Assembly (NCBI RefSeq): GCF_014873945.1
Contig: NZ_JADBEC010000001.1
Span: 1,054,001-1,118,000, forward strand
DNA: 64,000 bases
DNA from: Rhizobium viscosum
Lineage (GTDB): Bacteria > Pseudomonadota > Alphaproteobacteria > Rhizobiales > Rhizobiaceae
Direction of reading: 5' to 3'
The position numbers and the translations under genes are program-made. Below, piece after piece: positions 37,952 through 48,130 of the stretch. The notes under the pieces were generated by a model, which saw nothing but the letters and a program-made list of their open reading frames with translations, was not told the DNA's origin and made no database searches. Each line of letters opens with the position of its first letter. The first letter of the stretch is position 1.

Positions 37952-38083
37952 ATGACGGCGACGATTTACTGCTCCCAATGCAAAAAATCCGCAGTCCCTG
38001 TCGAATTCCAGACTGCCCGAACGTCTTTGACTGGCAGGCATGGGAAATTCATCATGCCGATCAAACCCGCCCGCAAGGAGTGA
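37952..38083 (+). CDS. Small CxxC protein, 43 residues, hypothetical
   Basis: This short frame begins MTATIYCSQCKK and ends in a basic segment (KPARKE). A GAGGAG ribosome binding site lies about 9 bases before the ATG, and its stop is 7 bases before the MFS start. The single CxxC could be half of a zinc ribbon or a redox pair. Evidence for expression is the ribosome binding site and spacing only, so it may instead be leader sequence of the transporter gene. Confidence 0.4.
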   Translation: MTATIYCSQCKKSAVPVEFQTARTSLTGRHGKFIMPIKPARKE

Positions 38084-38090
38084 TGTGGAT

Positions 38091-39305
38091 ATGAGCAGTT
38101 CCTATCGTTGGGTAATCGTCGCAGCCGGCGCACTGATGACGTGCGTTGCTCTCGGCGCCATGTTTTCTCTCGCCATTTTCCAGCAACCGATCGCCGACGC
38201 GACCGGCTGGTCGCATGCCGGCATCGCCAGCGCGATGACGCTGAATTTCATCGTCATGGGCATAGGCGGCTTCTTCTGGGGCGCTGCCAGCGACCGATAC
38301 GGACCACGTCCGGTGGTGCTGATCGGTGCCGTCATCCTCGGGCTGGCGCTGATGCTTGCCAGCCGCGCGGAAACGCTGCTGCAGTTCCAGCTGACCTATG
38401 GCGTGCTGGTCGGGCTCTCGGCCAGCGCCTTTTTCGCACCGATGATCGCCGCAACGACGGAGTGGTTCGACGAGAACCGCGGCCTTGCCGTCTCCCTGGT
38501 TTCGGCGGGCATGGGTGTTGCGCCGATGACGATCTCGCCCTTCGCGCGCTGGCTGATCACCGCCTATGAATGGCGCCCGGCGATGTTGATCATCGGCATC
38601 GGTGCACTCATCCTGATGATCCCAGCAGCACTTCTCGTACGTCGGCGGCCGTCGCCGCCGCAGGATATGCAGGAGGCCATCGTGTCAGCCGATGGCAGTG
38701 CCCCCAATCTCTGGAGGGTTTTCCGCTCGCCGCAGTTCATCGTGCTGGGGTTGACCTTCTTCGCCTGCTGTGCCGCCCATTCCGGACCGATCTTCCATAT
38801 GGTGAGCTACGCAACGTTCTGTGGCGTCGCGCCGATGGCTGCCGTCAGCATCTACAGTGTCGAGGGTCTTGCCGGTCTCGGCGGACGCCTGCTCTATGGC
38901 ACGCTGGCCGATCGGATCGGCGTGAAGCCGGTCATCATCGCAGGCCTGCTGGTGCAGGCGGCGGCCCTTGCAACCTATCTTGCCGTCAGCAAGCTCGGGG
39001 AGTTCTATGCACTCGCCGTCATCTTCGGCAGCGCCTATGGCGGCGTGATGCCGCTCTATGCCGTGCTGGCGCGTGAATATTTCGGCCCGCGCATCATCGG
39101 CACGGTCTTCGGGGCGGCGACAATGCTCTCAAGCCTCGGCATGGCCTTCGGCCCGCTGGTCGGCGGCTGGATCTACGACACCTATGCCAATTATTCCTGG
39201 CTTTTCATCGGCTCCGCCTTGGTCGGGCTCGGTGCGGCGGCGATCGCGCTCGCATTCCCGCCGCTGCCGCGACAGAAGGCGCAGCCCGCGCTTGGCGCGG
39301 CCTGA
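38091..39305 (+). CDS. Major facilitator superfamily transporter
   Basis: This 404-residue inner-membrane carrier has 12 predicted helices in two halves. The loop-2/3 motif reads GAASDRYGPRPVV near residue 62, and the second copy GRLLYGTLADRIGVKPV lies near residue 280. It resembles the monocarboxylate/oxalate-formate-like MFS group in general layout, but no substrate can be named. The frame opens at 38040; the ATG at 38091 precedes the first helix directly. A palindromic repeat lies between it and convergent ribF. Confidence 0.85.
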   Translation: MSSSYRWVIVAAGALMTCVALGAMFSLAIFQQPIADATGWSHAGIASAMTLNFIVMGIGGFFWGAASDRYGPRPVVLIGAVILGLALMLASRAETLLQFQLTYGVLVGLSASAFFAPMIAATTEWFDENRGLAVSLVSAGMGVAPMTISPFARWLITAYEWRPAMLIIGIGALILMIPAALLVRRRPSPPQDMQEAIVSADGSAPNLWRVFRSPQFIVLGLTFFACCAAHSGPIFHMVSYATFCGVAPMAAVSIYSVEGLAGLGGRLLYGTLADRIGVKPVIIAGLLVQAAALATYLAVSKLGEFYALAVIFGSAYGGVMPLYAVLAREYFGPRIIGTVFGAATMLSSLGMAFGPLVGGWIYDTYANYSWLFIGSALVGLGAAAIALAFPPLPRQKAQPALGAA

Positions 39306-39323
39306 GCGGTTCTTCGTTTTTGC

Positions 39324-39368
39324 GCAATTCCGAACGCAAAACGCTCAGGCACTTTTGCTGGAATTGCT
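39324..39368. repeat. Palindromic intergenic repeat, copy B
   Basis: A 45-base imperfect palindrome from GCAATTCCGAACGCAAAACG to CACTTTTGCTGGAATTGCT. Its last base is the first base of the ribF stop codon complement (TTA). It lies between convergent MFS and ribF genes. Confidence 0.9.
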
Positions 39369-40351
39369 TAATCGAAACAGAGCTTCCGGTCGAGCTCGCC
39401 GAGCGGTCTCACACCTGATAGCAGTGCCCTCGCCTCCTCTTCGTCGCGCTTGATTTGCGCGACGAGCGGATCGAGCCCGTCGAACTTCAGTTCGGGGCGA
39501 AGATAGCCGAAGAAGGAGACCGAGCAGGTCTGGCCGTAGAGATCGCCGCTGAAATCGAAAAGATAGGTTTCGAGCAGCGGCGCACCGTTTTCCGTCACCG
39601 TCGGGCGGCGGCCATAGCTTGCCACTGCATCATAGAGCCTGCCGTTTTCGAGGCGGAAACGAACGGCGTAAATGCCGGCTGCAAGTTCCGCCTCCGGCGG
39701 CAGCTGCATATTGGCGGTCGGGAAGCCGAGCTGGCGGCCAAGCTTCTCGCCATCGATCACCTTCGCCTGCACCGTATAGTGATAGCCGAGCATGGCGGCG
39801 ACCGAGGAGACATCGCCTTCCTTCAGGAGCGCACGGATATGGCTCGATGAGACGACGTCCGTGTTCTCGTCGCGGAATGCGTCGATCAGGGTGACGCCGA
39901 AACCATATTTGCTGCCAGCATCCATCAGGAAGGCAGGCCCGCCCTCACGGCCGCGGCCGAAATGGAAGTCGAAGCCGGTCACAACTTCGGACGCACCGAG
40001 CCAGTCCTTCAGGATGGAATGGATGAAATCATCCGCCGAGCGCTGCGAGAATTCGTAATTGAAGGGATATTCGATGACCGCGTTGAAGCCCAGCTCCTCC
40101 AGGATGCGGGCCTTGAAGGGCGCCGGCGTCAGGCGGAAGACCGGTGCATCCGGCTTGAAAACGGTGCGCGGATGCGGCTCGAAGGTCAAAACCAGGGCCG
40201 GAATGCCACGCTCCCTTGCAATATCGAGAGCCCGGTTCAGCACCGATTGATGACCGCGGTGGACGCCGTCGAAATTGCCGATGGCGATGACGCCGCCTTT
40301 CAGATGCTCGGGCAGCGGATCGCGGGTTTCATTGCGGTGAAAAACGGTCAT
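39368..40351 (-). CDS. ribF: Bifunctional riboflavin kinase / FAD synthetase
   Basis: This 327-residue enzyme makes FMN and then FAD. The N-terminal adenylyltransferase half has GNFDGVHRGHQ near residue 24 and the FHFGRGREG loop. The C-terminal kinase half has the Mg-ATP motif GFPTANMQL near residue 215 and TYLFDFSGDLYGQ. The ATG at 40351 is chosen over 40390. It lies 14 bases after the HAD-IIA gene, and its stop codon overlaps the palindromic repeat. Confidence 0.95.
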   Translation of the reverse strand: MTVFHRNETRDPLPEHLKGGVIAIGNFDGVHRGHQSVLNRALDIARERGIPALVLTFEPHPRTVFKPDAPVFRLTPAPFKARILEELGFNAVIEYPFNYEFSQRSADDFIHSILKDWLGASEVVTGFDFHFGRGREGGPAFLMDAGSKYGFGVTLIDAFRDENTDVVSSSHIRALLKEGDVSSVAAMLGYHYTVQAKVIDGEKLGRQLGFPTANMQLPPEAELAAGIYAVRFRLENGRLYDAVASYGRRPTVTENGAPLLETYLFDFSGDLYGQTCSVSFFGYLRPELKFDGLDPLVAQIKRDEEEARALLSGVRPLGELDRKLCFD

Positions 40352-40365
40352 CGGCTTCAATTCTC

Positions 40366-41214
40366 TTATGCGAGGCGCGGCATCCACCACTTGGGCGCAG
40401 CTTTTTCCCGTTCGAGATAGGCATGCAGGATCGCCTCATCGGTCTCACCGTTCAGCGTATATTCCTTCGCGTGGATCCCGCCGCTGATGTAAAGAAGGTC
40501 GAGGCCGTAATTCAAGGCGCCGCGAACATCCGTCGGCATGCCATCGCCGATCGCCAGCACGCGGTTAACAGGAAAATCGCCTCGGACTTCGCGGGCGGCG
40601 GCAAGTGTCGCCTCATAGATCGGCCGGTGCGGCTTGCCGGCGATACGGGTGGAGCCGCCGAGCTGCTCGTAATAGGCGGCCATGGCGCCGGCGCAGGGAA
40701 TGATGCGATGACCGCGCTCGACGACAAGGTCGGGATTGGCGCAGATCATCGGCACGTTGCGGGCTTTGAAGTCCAGCAGCATGTCGGTGTAATCCTCCGG
40801 CTTCTGCGTCTCGTCGTCGAAGAAGCCGGTGCAGACAACCGAAGTAGCTTCGCCCGCGGCGGCGCGCTCGATGTCGAGGCCTTCAAGGATTGGGTTGTCA
40901 CGCTCGGGGCCGAGCAGGAAGACTTCACGCGGGCCTTCGGCAATCAGCGCCCGGGTGACATCGCCCGAGGTGACGATGCGGTCATAAGCGCCATCGGGCA
41001 CGCCGATCTGGCGCAGCTGCTCGACGACCTGCCAGGAAACGCGCGGCGAATTGGTGATGAGAACGACGGTCAGACCCGCGGCGCGGGCTGCCTGAAGCGC
41101 CTCACCGGCTTTGGGAAACGGATCGACGCCGTTATGAACGACGCCCCAGACATCGCAGAACACCGCGTCATATCGATCGGTGATCTCGGAGAAGTTCGCA
41201 ATCCGCTTTGCCAT
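40366..41214 (-). CDS. HAD-IIA family phosphatase
   Basis: This 282-residue protein resembles the NagD-like HAD-IIA group (TIGR01459 type). Motif I is FCDVWGVVHNGVDPF, motif II is VVLITNSPR, the lysine is in GKPHRPIYE and motif IV is AIGDGMPTDVRGA. Note that the second Asp of motif I is replaced: DVW instead of DxD, seen in this subgroup. It is upstream of ribF, which suggests a flavin-nucleotide or general nucleotide phosphatase role, but the substrate is unknown. Confidence 0.85.
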   Translation of the reverse strand: MAKRIANFSEITDRYDAVFCDVWGVVHNGVDPFPKAGEALQAARAAGLTVVLITNSPRVSWQVVEQLRQIGVPDGAYDRIVTSGDVTRALIAEGPREVFLLGPERDNPILEGLDIERAAAGEATSVVCTGFFDDETQKPEDYTDMLLDFKARNVPMICANPDLVVERGHRIIPCAGAMAAYYEQLGGSTRIAGKPHRPIYEATLAAAREVRGDFPVNRVLAIGDGMPTDVRGALNYGLDLLYISGGIHAKEYTLNGETDEAILHAYLEREKAAPKWWMPRLA

Positions 41215-41403
41215 TCCGCTTTCCTGCTTCGCTTTCAGTCACCGGTGACATTGCAAAGGCGGGCTTTAATGGCAAGGCATTTTCTGCGTCAGGCGAAGAA
41301 CGCAGGAGGCTCAAAAGCTGGACTTGAGCAACGCCCGGTAACCACGCCGGACAAATCCCTGCCTGTCTCCACAATTCCGGCACAAAAATCCGTGATGGCT
41401 CTC
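41215..41403. other. Gene-free stretch before the groE promoter
   Basis: No gene is seen here. It separates the divergent HAD-IIA gene from the groESL promoter and CIRCE element; with those it makes a 310-base gap. Confidence 0.45.
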
Positions 41404-41432
41404 CTTGACTCCTTCCGGAGCCATCCCTAAAT
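41404..41432 (+). promoter_or_regulatory. groESL promoter, possibly RpoH-type
   Basis: CTTGACT at 41404-41410 and CCCTAAAT at 41425-41432 resemble alphaproteobacterial heat-shock promoters (CTTG ... CCTAAAT-like) and also allow sigma70 reading. The CIRCE operator follows 8 bases later. Confidence 0.5.
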
Positions 41433-41440
41433 GCACGGCG

Positions 41441-41467
41441 CTAGCACTCACGGGAGTTGAGTGCTAA
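41441..41467. promoter_or_regulatory. CIRCE operator (HrcA site)
   Basis: CTAGCACTC-N9-GAGTGCTAA matches the CIRCE consensus with a single change in the first base. HrcA represses chaperone operons through this site, so heat induction by release of HrcA is expected. It lies 57 bases upstream of groES. Confidence 0.93.
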
Positions 41468-41524
41468 CATTCACCATGTGGACCACCCCGGTCCGCGAAT
41501 GTCATTTGATCGAGGGATTAGACA

Positions 41525-41821
41525 ATGGCAAGCACCAATTTCCGCCCCCTTCACGATCGCGTCGTTGTCCGTCGCGTTGAATCCGAAGAGAAGACCAAGG
41601 GCGGCATCATCATCCCGGATACCGCTAAGGAAAAGCCGCAGGAAGGCGAGATCGTCGCTGTCGGCTCCGGCGCTCGTGACGAGTCCGGCAAGGTCGTTGC
41701 ACTCGACGTCAAGGCTGGCGACCGTGTTCTGTTCGGCAAGTGGTCGGGCACCGAAGTCAAGATCAACGGCGAAGACCTTCTGATCATGAAGGAAGCCGAC
41801 ATCATGGGCATCATCGGCTAA
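41525..41821 (+). CDS. groES: Co-chaperonin GroES
   Basis: This 98-residue protein caps the GroEL cylinder as a heptamer. It starts with [19 protein letters not shown], has the mobile loop [14 protein letters not shown] and ends in [14 protein letters not shown]. Length and motifs are standard. It is followed by groEL after 56 bases. Multiple groESL copies are common in rhizobia; this one, under CIRCE control, is probably the heat-inducible housekeeping type (inference). Confidence 0.98.
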   Translation: MASTNFRPLHDRVVVRRVESEEKTKGGIIIPDTAKEKPQEGEIVAVGSGARDESGKVVALDVKAGDRVLFGKWSGTEVKINGEDLLIMKEADIMGIIG

Positions 41822-41853
41822 TCAGCCGGTTGTCTTTCATCCGATATCGCTGA

Positions 41854-43515
<1,662 letters not shown>

Positions 43516-43558
43516 GACCTTTGGGTCGTACATCTGAGCCATCCGGTTCAGTCTATGG

Positions 43559-43586
43559 AGGGCGGTCTTCGGACCGCCCTTTTTTA
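43559..43586 (+). terminator. Terminator of groESL
   Basis: AGGGCGGTC-TTCG-GACCGCCCT, a 9-bp stem with a stable TTCG tetraloop, is followed by six T. Confidence 0.95.
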
Positions 43587-44110
43587 TTCGGCCGATTCGG
43601 AAATACCCGGCGTTCGAACGTTTAAGCCGGTCACTGGAGCCCTCGCTTTTGGCTCGAAGCTTTCGCGAGGCTTGCGTGCCGCGCATTTTCCACTTCAGGG
43701 AAATTCGGTCGCCGCGCTGCCTAATTTGCGAAATTTGCATACTATGGCGCGAGTGGAACCGCTCCCACAATGCATAAATGAGATTTTTGGTCATAAAATT
43801 AGCGGATGACGCGCAAATTCATACAAATCCCAATCATAACGTCAGCCTAACGCCCCGGAAAAAGCCGTTGCCGTTTGCGCAAAAGTTCCTATAAATCCGC
43901 GCTGCAATTGACGTTCGCCCTGGAAGAATTCTCGCCGCAGACGAGAGACCGGACACGCCAAAGGCCATGCGTGAACATTCGGGCTTTCGAAGGTATCCGC
44001 GAACATACGAGATTAAATCTTGCGGGAGATATTCGAGCGGCGACCATCAAAGGCGCAGCCGAGCAACTGTTTTCGCAAGGTGAAAGCACAGGCATGATGC
44101 CTGGCGCTAC
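43587..44110. other. Gene-free region downstream of groEL
   Basis: These 524 bases have no credible gene. An AT-rich stretch near 43720-43840 could hold the promoter of the PAS-like gene. A CAGGCAT-G-ATGCCTG dyad is at 44089-44103. Confidence 0.45.
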
Positions 44111-44139
44111 GTGATCCTGTTTCTTTGTGTTTGCCGAGC

Positions 44140-44159
44140 GTGCGGCAGGGGAGCCGCAC
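44140..44159 (+). other. Leader hairpin before the PAS-like gene
   Basis: GTGCGGC-AGGGGA-GCCGCAC, a 7-bp perfect stem, ends 7 bases before the GGGG ribosome binding site of the TTG start at 44177. It could limit translation if it lies in the transcript. Confidence 0.45.
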
Positions 44160-44176
44160 CCGAACTGGGGAACGCC

Positions 44177-44623
44177 TTGTTTAAGATCGCCAAAGCCAAT
44201 GTTGCCGCACCCTTGATGCCCGGCTCGCTGGACTACAACAATCATAATCACGACATGTTGGCGCAGTTTTCCGTCTCCGAAAGCTGGATCGGAGACTTTT
44301 CGACCGGAGTCATCAGGCTCGGCGAGTGGAGCGCGATGCTGCATGGTCTCTTGGCGCAGGAATGCGGCCTGTTGAGCCTGGTACGCTGCTACGATGCCAA
44401 GGACCGCAACCACGTTCTGCAGCTCTTTGAACAGGCTGCGACGCTTTCCTCATCCTTCTGTTTTTCGACGACCATCATCATGCCGAACGGCTTTCGCCAG
44501 CCGCTCTTTTGCATGGGCGAATCCAACGGGCTGGAAGAAAAGTACAGCGGTAGCATGGTCGGCGTTTTCGTCTTCCCGCGCTTCAAGCTGGAAGGCGCGA
44601 GCCAGATCGCCAGCCGGCAGTAA
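44177..44623 (+). CDS. Stand-alone PAS-like protein, function unknown
   Basis: This protein of 148 residues starts at TTG 44177, behind GGGGAACGCC; a GTG at 44111 would add 22 cysteine-containing residues with no ribosome binding site. From about residue 33 the chain follows the PAS_3 pattern: SWIGDFSTGVIRLGEWSAML, then DAKDRNHVLQLF and IMPNGFRQPLFCMGE. No output domain is present, so it would act through a partner. The family call is by eye and moderate. A terminator and a palindromic repeat follow. Confidence 0.6.
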   Translation: MFKIAKANVAAPLMPGSLDYNNHNHDMLAQFSVSESWIGDFSTGVIRLGEWSAMLHGLLAQECGLLSLVRCYDAKDRNHVLQLFEQAATLSSSFCFSTTIIMPNGFRQPLFCMGESNGLEEKYSGSMVGVFVFPRFKLEGASQIASRQ

Positions 44624-44640
44624 TTTGCCTGCATACCCTC

Positions 44641-44670
44641 AAAAGGCCGGTCCCGCGACCGGCCTTTTTT
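44641..44670 (+). terminator. Terminator after the PAS-like gene
   Basis: AAGGCCGGTC-CCGC-GACCGGCCTT stem followed by a run of T; a run of A on the other side also permits reverse termination. Confidence 0.92.
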
Positions 44671-44678
44671 GGTTTAGC

Positions 44679-44722
44679 GCAATTCCGGACGCAAACCGCT
44701 GCGCACTTTTGCTGGGATTGCT
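44679..44722. repeat. Palindromic intergenic repeat, copy C
   Basis: A 44-base imperfect palindrome from GCAATTCCGGACGCAAACCG to CACTTTTGCTGGGATTGCT. Its last base is the first base of the GST stop codon complement (TCA). It lies between convergent genes, after a separate terminator. Confidence 0.9.
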
Positions 44723-45432
44723 CAGGCCGGCTTGACCGGAATGTTGAGGCCCTTCTCGCTCGCCGGGCGGGCGATGCAGCGCTGGAGCCAGTCCATGACG
44801 GCAGGGAACTTCGCATAGTCCAGCACCTCGCGGCCGCCATAAAAAATGTCGGCGCCGCGGATCCACGGGAAGGTGGTGATGTCGGCGATCGTGTATTCGT
44901 CACCCATGATCCACTGTCGGCCCTTCAGGCGGCTTTCCAGAACGCTGAGCAGGCGCTTCGCCTCGTCGCGGTAGCGCTCCACTGGGTAGGAATTGTTGGC
45001 GACCTTGTCGGCGGCGAATTTGTAGAAATGGCCGAACTGGCCGAACATCGGGCCAATGCCCGCCATCTGGAAAAAGACCCATTGGATGGTTTCATAGCGG
45101 CCTGCCGCATCAGCCGGGATCAGCTTGCCGGTCTTTTCCGCCAGGTAGAGCAGAATGGCGCCGGATTCGAAAAGGCCAATCGGCTTTCCGTCCGGGCCGT
45201 TGGGATCGATAATAGCGGGGATGCGACCATTCGGATTCAGCGATACAAATTCCGCCGTCTTCTGATCCGTCGTCGCGAAGGACACATAATGGGGCTCATA
45301 GGGCAGAGCGAGTTCCTCCAGCGCGACTGAAATCTTCACGCCATTCGGCGTCTGAAGCGAATAAAGCTGGATAATATCCGGATTTTTCGCCGGCCAGCGG
45401 CTGGTGATCGGAAATGCGGAAAGATCTGCCAT
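44722..45432 (-). CDS. Glutathione S-transferase family protein, YghU/YfcG-like
   Basis: This 236-residue protein has an N-terminal thioredoxin-like fold with YSLQTPNGVKISVALEEL (the Thr-Pro-Asn of Nu-class enzymes), then NPNGRIPAI and the Glu-Ser of LFESGAIL. The C-terminal helical domain has WVFFQMAGIGPMFGQ and YTIADITTFPWI. YghU and YfcG act as disulfide reductases with two bound glutathiones. The ATG at 45432, behind AAGGAGA, is chosen over 45462. Its stop codon overlaps repeat copy C. Confidence 0.9.
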   Translation of the reverse strand: MADLSAFPITSRWPAKNPDIIQLYSLQTPNGVKISVALEELALPYEPHYVSFATTDQKTAEFVSLNPNGRIPAIIDPNGPDGKPIGLFESGAILLYLAEKTGKLIPADAAGRYETIQWVFFQMAGIGPMFGQFGHFYKFAADKVANNSYPVERYRDEAKRLLSVLESRLKGRQWIMGDEYTIADITTFPWIRGADIFYGGREVLDYAKFPAVMDWLQRCIARPASEKGLNIPVKPA

Positions 45433-45630
45433 CGGTTTCTCCTTGGGTGAGGCGGCGACCATAAAAGACAGCCGCCATACAAGGCAAGCGAACCGATCGT
45501 TTCATATTAGTGAACAAACTGTCCGCTGGCGTTTATCTTTCCTCAATGTCAGAAAAAGGCGAAATAGAGGGCAGCCGAGGTCCAACACGGTGCCGGGGCA
45601 TCAAGACCTCAAAAGTCATTCAACGGAGCA

Positions 45631-46065
45631 ATGTCCATGTCGAATACGAATAACGCCCTCATCCTTCTCGCCCGCATTCTTCTATCCTTCATGTTCATCC
45701 TTGCCGGCTTCGGCAAGGTAACGGATGCTGCCGGTACTGCGGGCATGATCGCCGGTGCCGGCCTTCCGGCGGCAACCCTCCTGGCCTATGTCGCAGGCCT
45801 CTTCGAACTGCTGGCCGGCCTTGCGGTTCTCACGGGCTTCCAGGTCCGCATTGTCGGCTGGCTGCTTGCCGGCTTCTGTGTCTTCACGGGCGTTGTCTTC
45901 CATCTGCCCTACGCAAGTGGCGCGGAACTCGTGAATATCCTCAACCAGATCATGGTCATGAAGAACATCACACTGGCCGGTGCGTACATCCTGCTCGCCA
46001 CCGTCGGTGCCGGTGCCTATTCGATCGACGCACGCCGCAGCCCGCAGGCCGTCGCGGCCCGCTAA
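45631..46065 (+). CDS. DoxX family membrane protein
   Basis: This 144-residue protein has four membrane helices; the first carries LLARILLSFMFILAGFGKV, the DoxX signature, and later MIAGAGLP and LNQIMVMKNITLAGAY fit the family. DoxX proteins are linked to thiol or quinone redox systems, but the activity here is unknown. It is divergent from the GST gene with about 200 bases between, which could reflect a shared redox response (weak inference). A GGAG ribosome binding site precedes the ATG. Confidence 0.9.
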   Translation: MSMSNTNNALILLARILLSFMFILAGFGKVTDAAGTAGMIAGAGLPAATLLAYVAGLFELLAGLAVLTGFQVRIVGWLLAGFCVFTGVVFHLPYASGAELVNILNQIMVMKNITLAGAYILLATVGAGAYSIDARRSPQAVAAR

Positions 46066-46086
46066 TTCCATTTCCTCCCAAACACG

Positions 46087-46118
46087 AAAACCCGCCGTCT
46101 CTCCTGACGGCGGGTTTT
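46087..46118. terminator. Bidirectional terminator between doxX and hisG
   Basis: AAAACCCGCCGTC and GACGGCGGGTTTT form a 13-bp perfect stem with a 6-base loop. It lies between convergent genes. Confidence 0.92.
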
Positions 46119-46136
46119 GCATATTCAATAACGTGA

Positions 46137-46832
46137 TCAGAGAACCGAGCGGACAGCCTCGACGATCGCGTTCACCGCAGGCGTATCGGCATGGGCGTCC
46201 TTGCGGGCGCGCACCAGGCAGGCTTCCGAGCGGAGGATGACGCCATCGGAGAGCACCTTGAGGTGATTGGCACGCAGCGTCGAACCGGTCGAGGTGATAT
46301 CGACGATGATATCGGCCGAACCCGAGGCAGGAGCGCCCTCAGTGGCGCCCAGGCTCTCGACGATGCGGTAGAGCTGGATACCGTGCTGGCTGGAGAAGAA
46401 CTGCTGGGTCAGTCGCCAGTATTTCGTGGCGATCGCCAGGCGGCGGCCATGACGGGCGCGGAAGTCGGCGGCAACGTCCACCAGATCGGCCATGGTATCG
46501 ACATCCAGCCAGATTTCCGGCACGGCGACGACAACATCGGCATGGCCAAAGCCGAGCCGGGCGCAGAATTCGACCCGCCTGTCGGCTTCCGCCAGACCCT
46601 CGCGCACGAGATCCTCACCGGTGACGCCGAAATCGATCGAGCCGTTGCCGAGCTCGCGGGAAATTTCCGAGGCCGAGAGGAAGGCGATTTCCACATCGTC
46701 CCAGCCTTCGACGCGGCCGCGATAGGAGCGATCATTGCCGACGGCATAGATTTTCAGGCCGGCGCGTTCGAAGATCGCAGAGCAGTCGTCCTTCATGCGG
46801 CCCTTTGAGGGAAGCGCAATGGTGATCGTCAT
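46137..46832 (-). CDS. hisG: ATP phosphoribosyltransferase, short form
   Basis: This 231-residue enzyme carries out the first step of histidine synthesis. It is the short form, lacking the C-terminal regulatory domain, and needs HisZ for activity and feedback. Blocks seen are [22 protein letters not shown] and the PRPP-binding segment [16 protein letters not shown]. It overlaps the hisZ gene by four bases, so expression of the two subunits is coupled. A bidirectional terminator follows. Confidence 0.95.
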   Translation of the reverse strand: MTITIALPSKGRMKDDCSAIFERAGLKIYAVGNDRSYRGRVEGWDDVEIAFLSASEISRELGNGSIDFGVTGEDLVREGLAEADRRVEFCARLGFGHADVVVAVPEIWLDVDTMADLVDVAADFRARHGRRLAIATKYWRLTQQFFSSQHGIQLYRIVESLGATEGAPASGSADIIVDITSTGSTLRANHLKVLSDGVILRSEACLVRARKDAHADTPAVNAIVEAVRSVL

Positions 46833-47950
46833 GCGGCTGCCCTTTCGGTTTCGATACGGTCGAGCCAGAGGGAGAAGCCGACGGCGGGAATACGATCCTT
46901 GGCGCCGAGGAAGGTCATCAGCCTGTCGAAACGGCCGCCACCTGCCAGAACCGCCGAGGAGCCCTCAACCATTACCTCGAAGACCAGGCCGGTGTAGTAA
47001 TCAAGCGGGCGGCCGAAAGCAGCACGATATTCGATGAGCGAGAGATCGACGCCGGCATTGGAAAGCGCGGCGACACGGCCATCGAAACGGGAGAGCGCAT
47101 TGCCGAGCTTCAGCCCGGCCGCATCGGCGAAATGCGAGAGTGCAGCCGATGCGTTGACCAGCGGCACGTTGAGCGACAGGAACTGTTCCAGTACCTGGAA
47201 GGCCGCGTCATCCAGCCGGGTTTCGGAGAGGACGAGCTTTTCCTTGAGCCGCCGGGCAATTTCCTGCGGCGAGCGGCTGGCATTGGTGGAATAGCCGGTC
47301 GCCTGCATCGTCTCATCGATATAGGCAACCAGCGCCGTCTCGTCGTCCTGGCCAACGAGGCCAGCGACCTTGTCGTCGAGGCCAGTCACGAATTGCGGGC
47401 TGACGAGGCTCGCCAGCAGGCTCTCCAGCTGGATCATGTTTCCGAAAGCGTGAATCAGCCGCTTCTGCCAGCCGAGCGGCAGGCCTAGCGCCTGCACCAC
47501 GGCCTCAAAGACAGCCTGATCGCCAATCGTCACCGAAAGCGGCCGACCGGGCAGCAGGCGTGAGAGTATGCCGACGGCATCGCCGATCGCGCGGGCATCG
47601 GCGCTGGCGAGATTGATGTCGCCAAGATCTTCGATGCCTGCCTGATAGAATTCGTTGCTGCCGTCACGGCGCTGGCGAAAGACCTCACCGAGATAGGAAT
47701 AGCGCTTCGGCGTACCGGTGGCGCTCTCGATATGGCGCAGACAGACGGGAATGGTGAATTCCGGGCGCAGGCAAAGGCTGGCGCCGGTTTCGCTTTCCGT
47801 CATGAAGATACGCCGGCGAAGATCTTCACCCGCGATATCGAGAAAGGGCTCGGCTGGCTGGATGACGGGTGTGTCGATGCGCTCCGCCTTGCGGGTGGAA
47901 AATTCGTCGAGAAGCTCGCCGGAGAATGCGGGGAGGTTGATCAGTGGCAT
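46829..47950 (-). CDS. hisZ: ATP phosphoribosyltransferase regulatory subunit
   Basis: This 373-residue protein is related to histidyl-tRNA synthetase but has no aminoacylation role; it activates short HisG and gives histidine feedback. Class II-like motifs include [21 protein letters not shown] and, near the end, YYTGLVFEV with GGGRFDRL. The HisRS anticodon-binding domain is absent. It follows hisS after a 180-base gap that contains a RIME-like repeat and is followed by hisG with a 4-base overlap. Confidence 0.95.
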   Translation of the reverse strand: MPLINLPAFSGELLDEFSTRKAERIDTPVIQPAEPFLDIAGEDLRRRIFMTESETGASLCLRPEFTIPVCLRHIESATGTPKRYSYLGEVFRQRRDGSNEFYQAGIEDLGDINLASADARAIGDAVGILSRLLPGRPLSVTIGDQAVFEAVVQALGLPLGWQKRLIHAFGNMIQLESLLASLVSPQFVTGLDDKVAGLVGQDDETALVAYIDETMQATGYSTNASRSPQEIARRLKEKLVLSETRLDDAAFQVLEQFLSLNVPLVNASAALSHFADAAGLKLGNALSRFDGRVAALSNAGVDLSLIEYRAAFGRPLDYYTGLVFEVMVEGSSAVLAGGGRFDRLMTFLGAKDRIPAVGFSLWLDRIETERAAA

Positions 47951-47966
47951 TGGCTGGATCTCCCGC

Positions 47967-48125
47967 TTCTCCCCAGCGGGGAGAAGATGCCCGTCAGGGC
48001 AGATGAGGGGGATGAGGAGTGTAAACGACGAATGTCCTGAGCGGCGAGCGAAGGACAGGTTCCGATATGCCGCCTCCTCATCCGACCCTGCGGGCCACCT
48101 TCTCCCCGAGGGGAGAAGGGGAGAT
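47967..48125. repeat. RIME-like inverted intergenic repeat in the his cluster
   Basis: An element of about 159 bases made of two inverted modules. The left has CTTCTCCCC-AGC-GGGGAGAAG then GATGAGGGGGATGAGG; the right has CTCATCCGACCCTGCGGG, CCACCTTCTCCCCGAGG and GGAGAAGG. A TGTCCT/AGGACA pair lies in the centre. It shares the CTCATCCG ... CACCTTCTCCCCG core with the element at 58459. RIME means Rhizobium-specific intergenic mosaic element. Confidence 0.75.
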
Positions 48126-48130
48126 CCCCC

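Noticed and set aside
43875..44114. A 79-codon frame before the PAS-like gene
   Set aside because: No ribosome binding site and no recognisable composition; overlaps a dyad.
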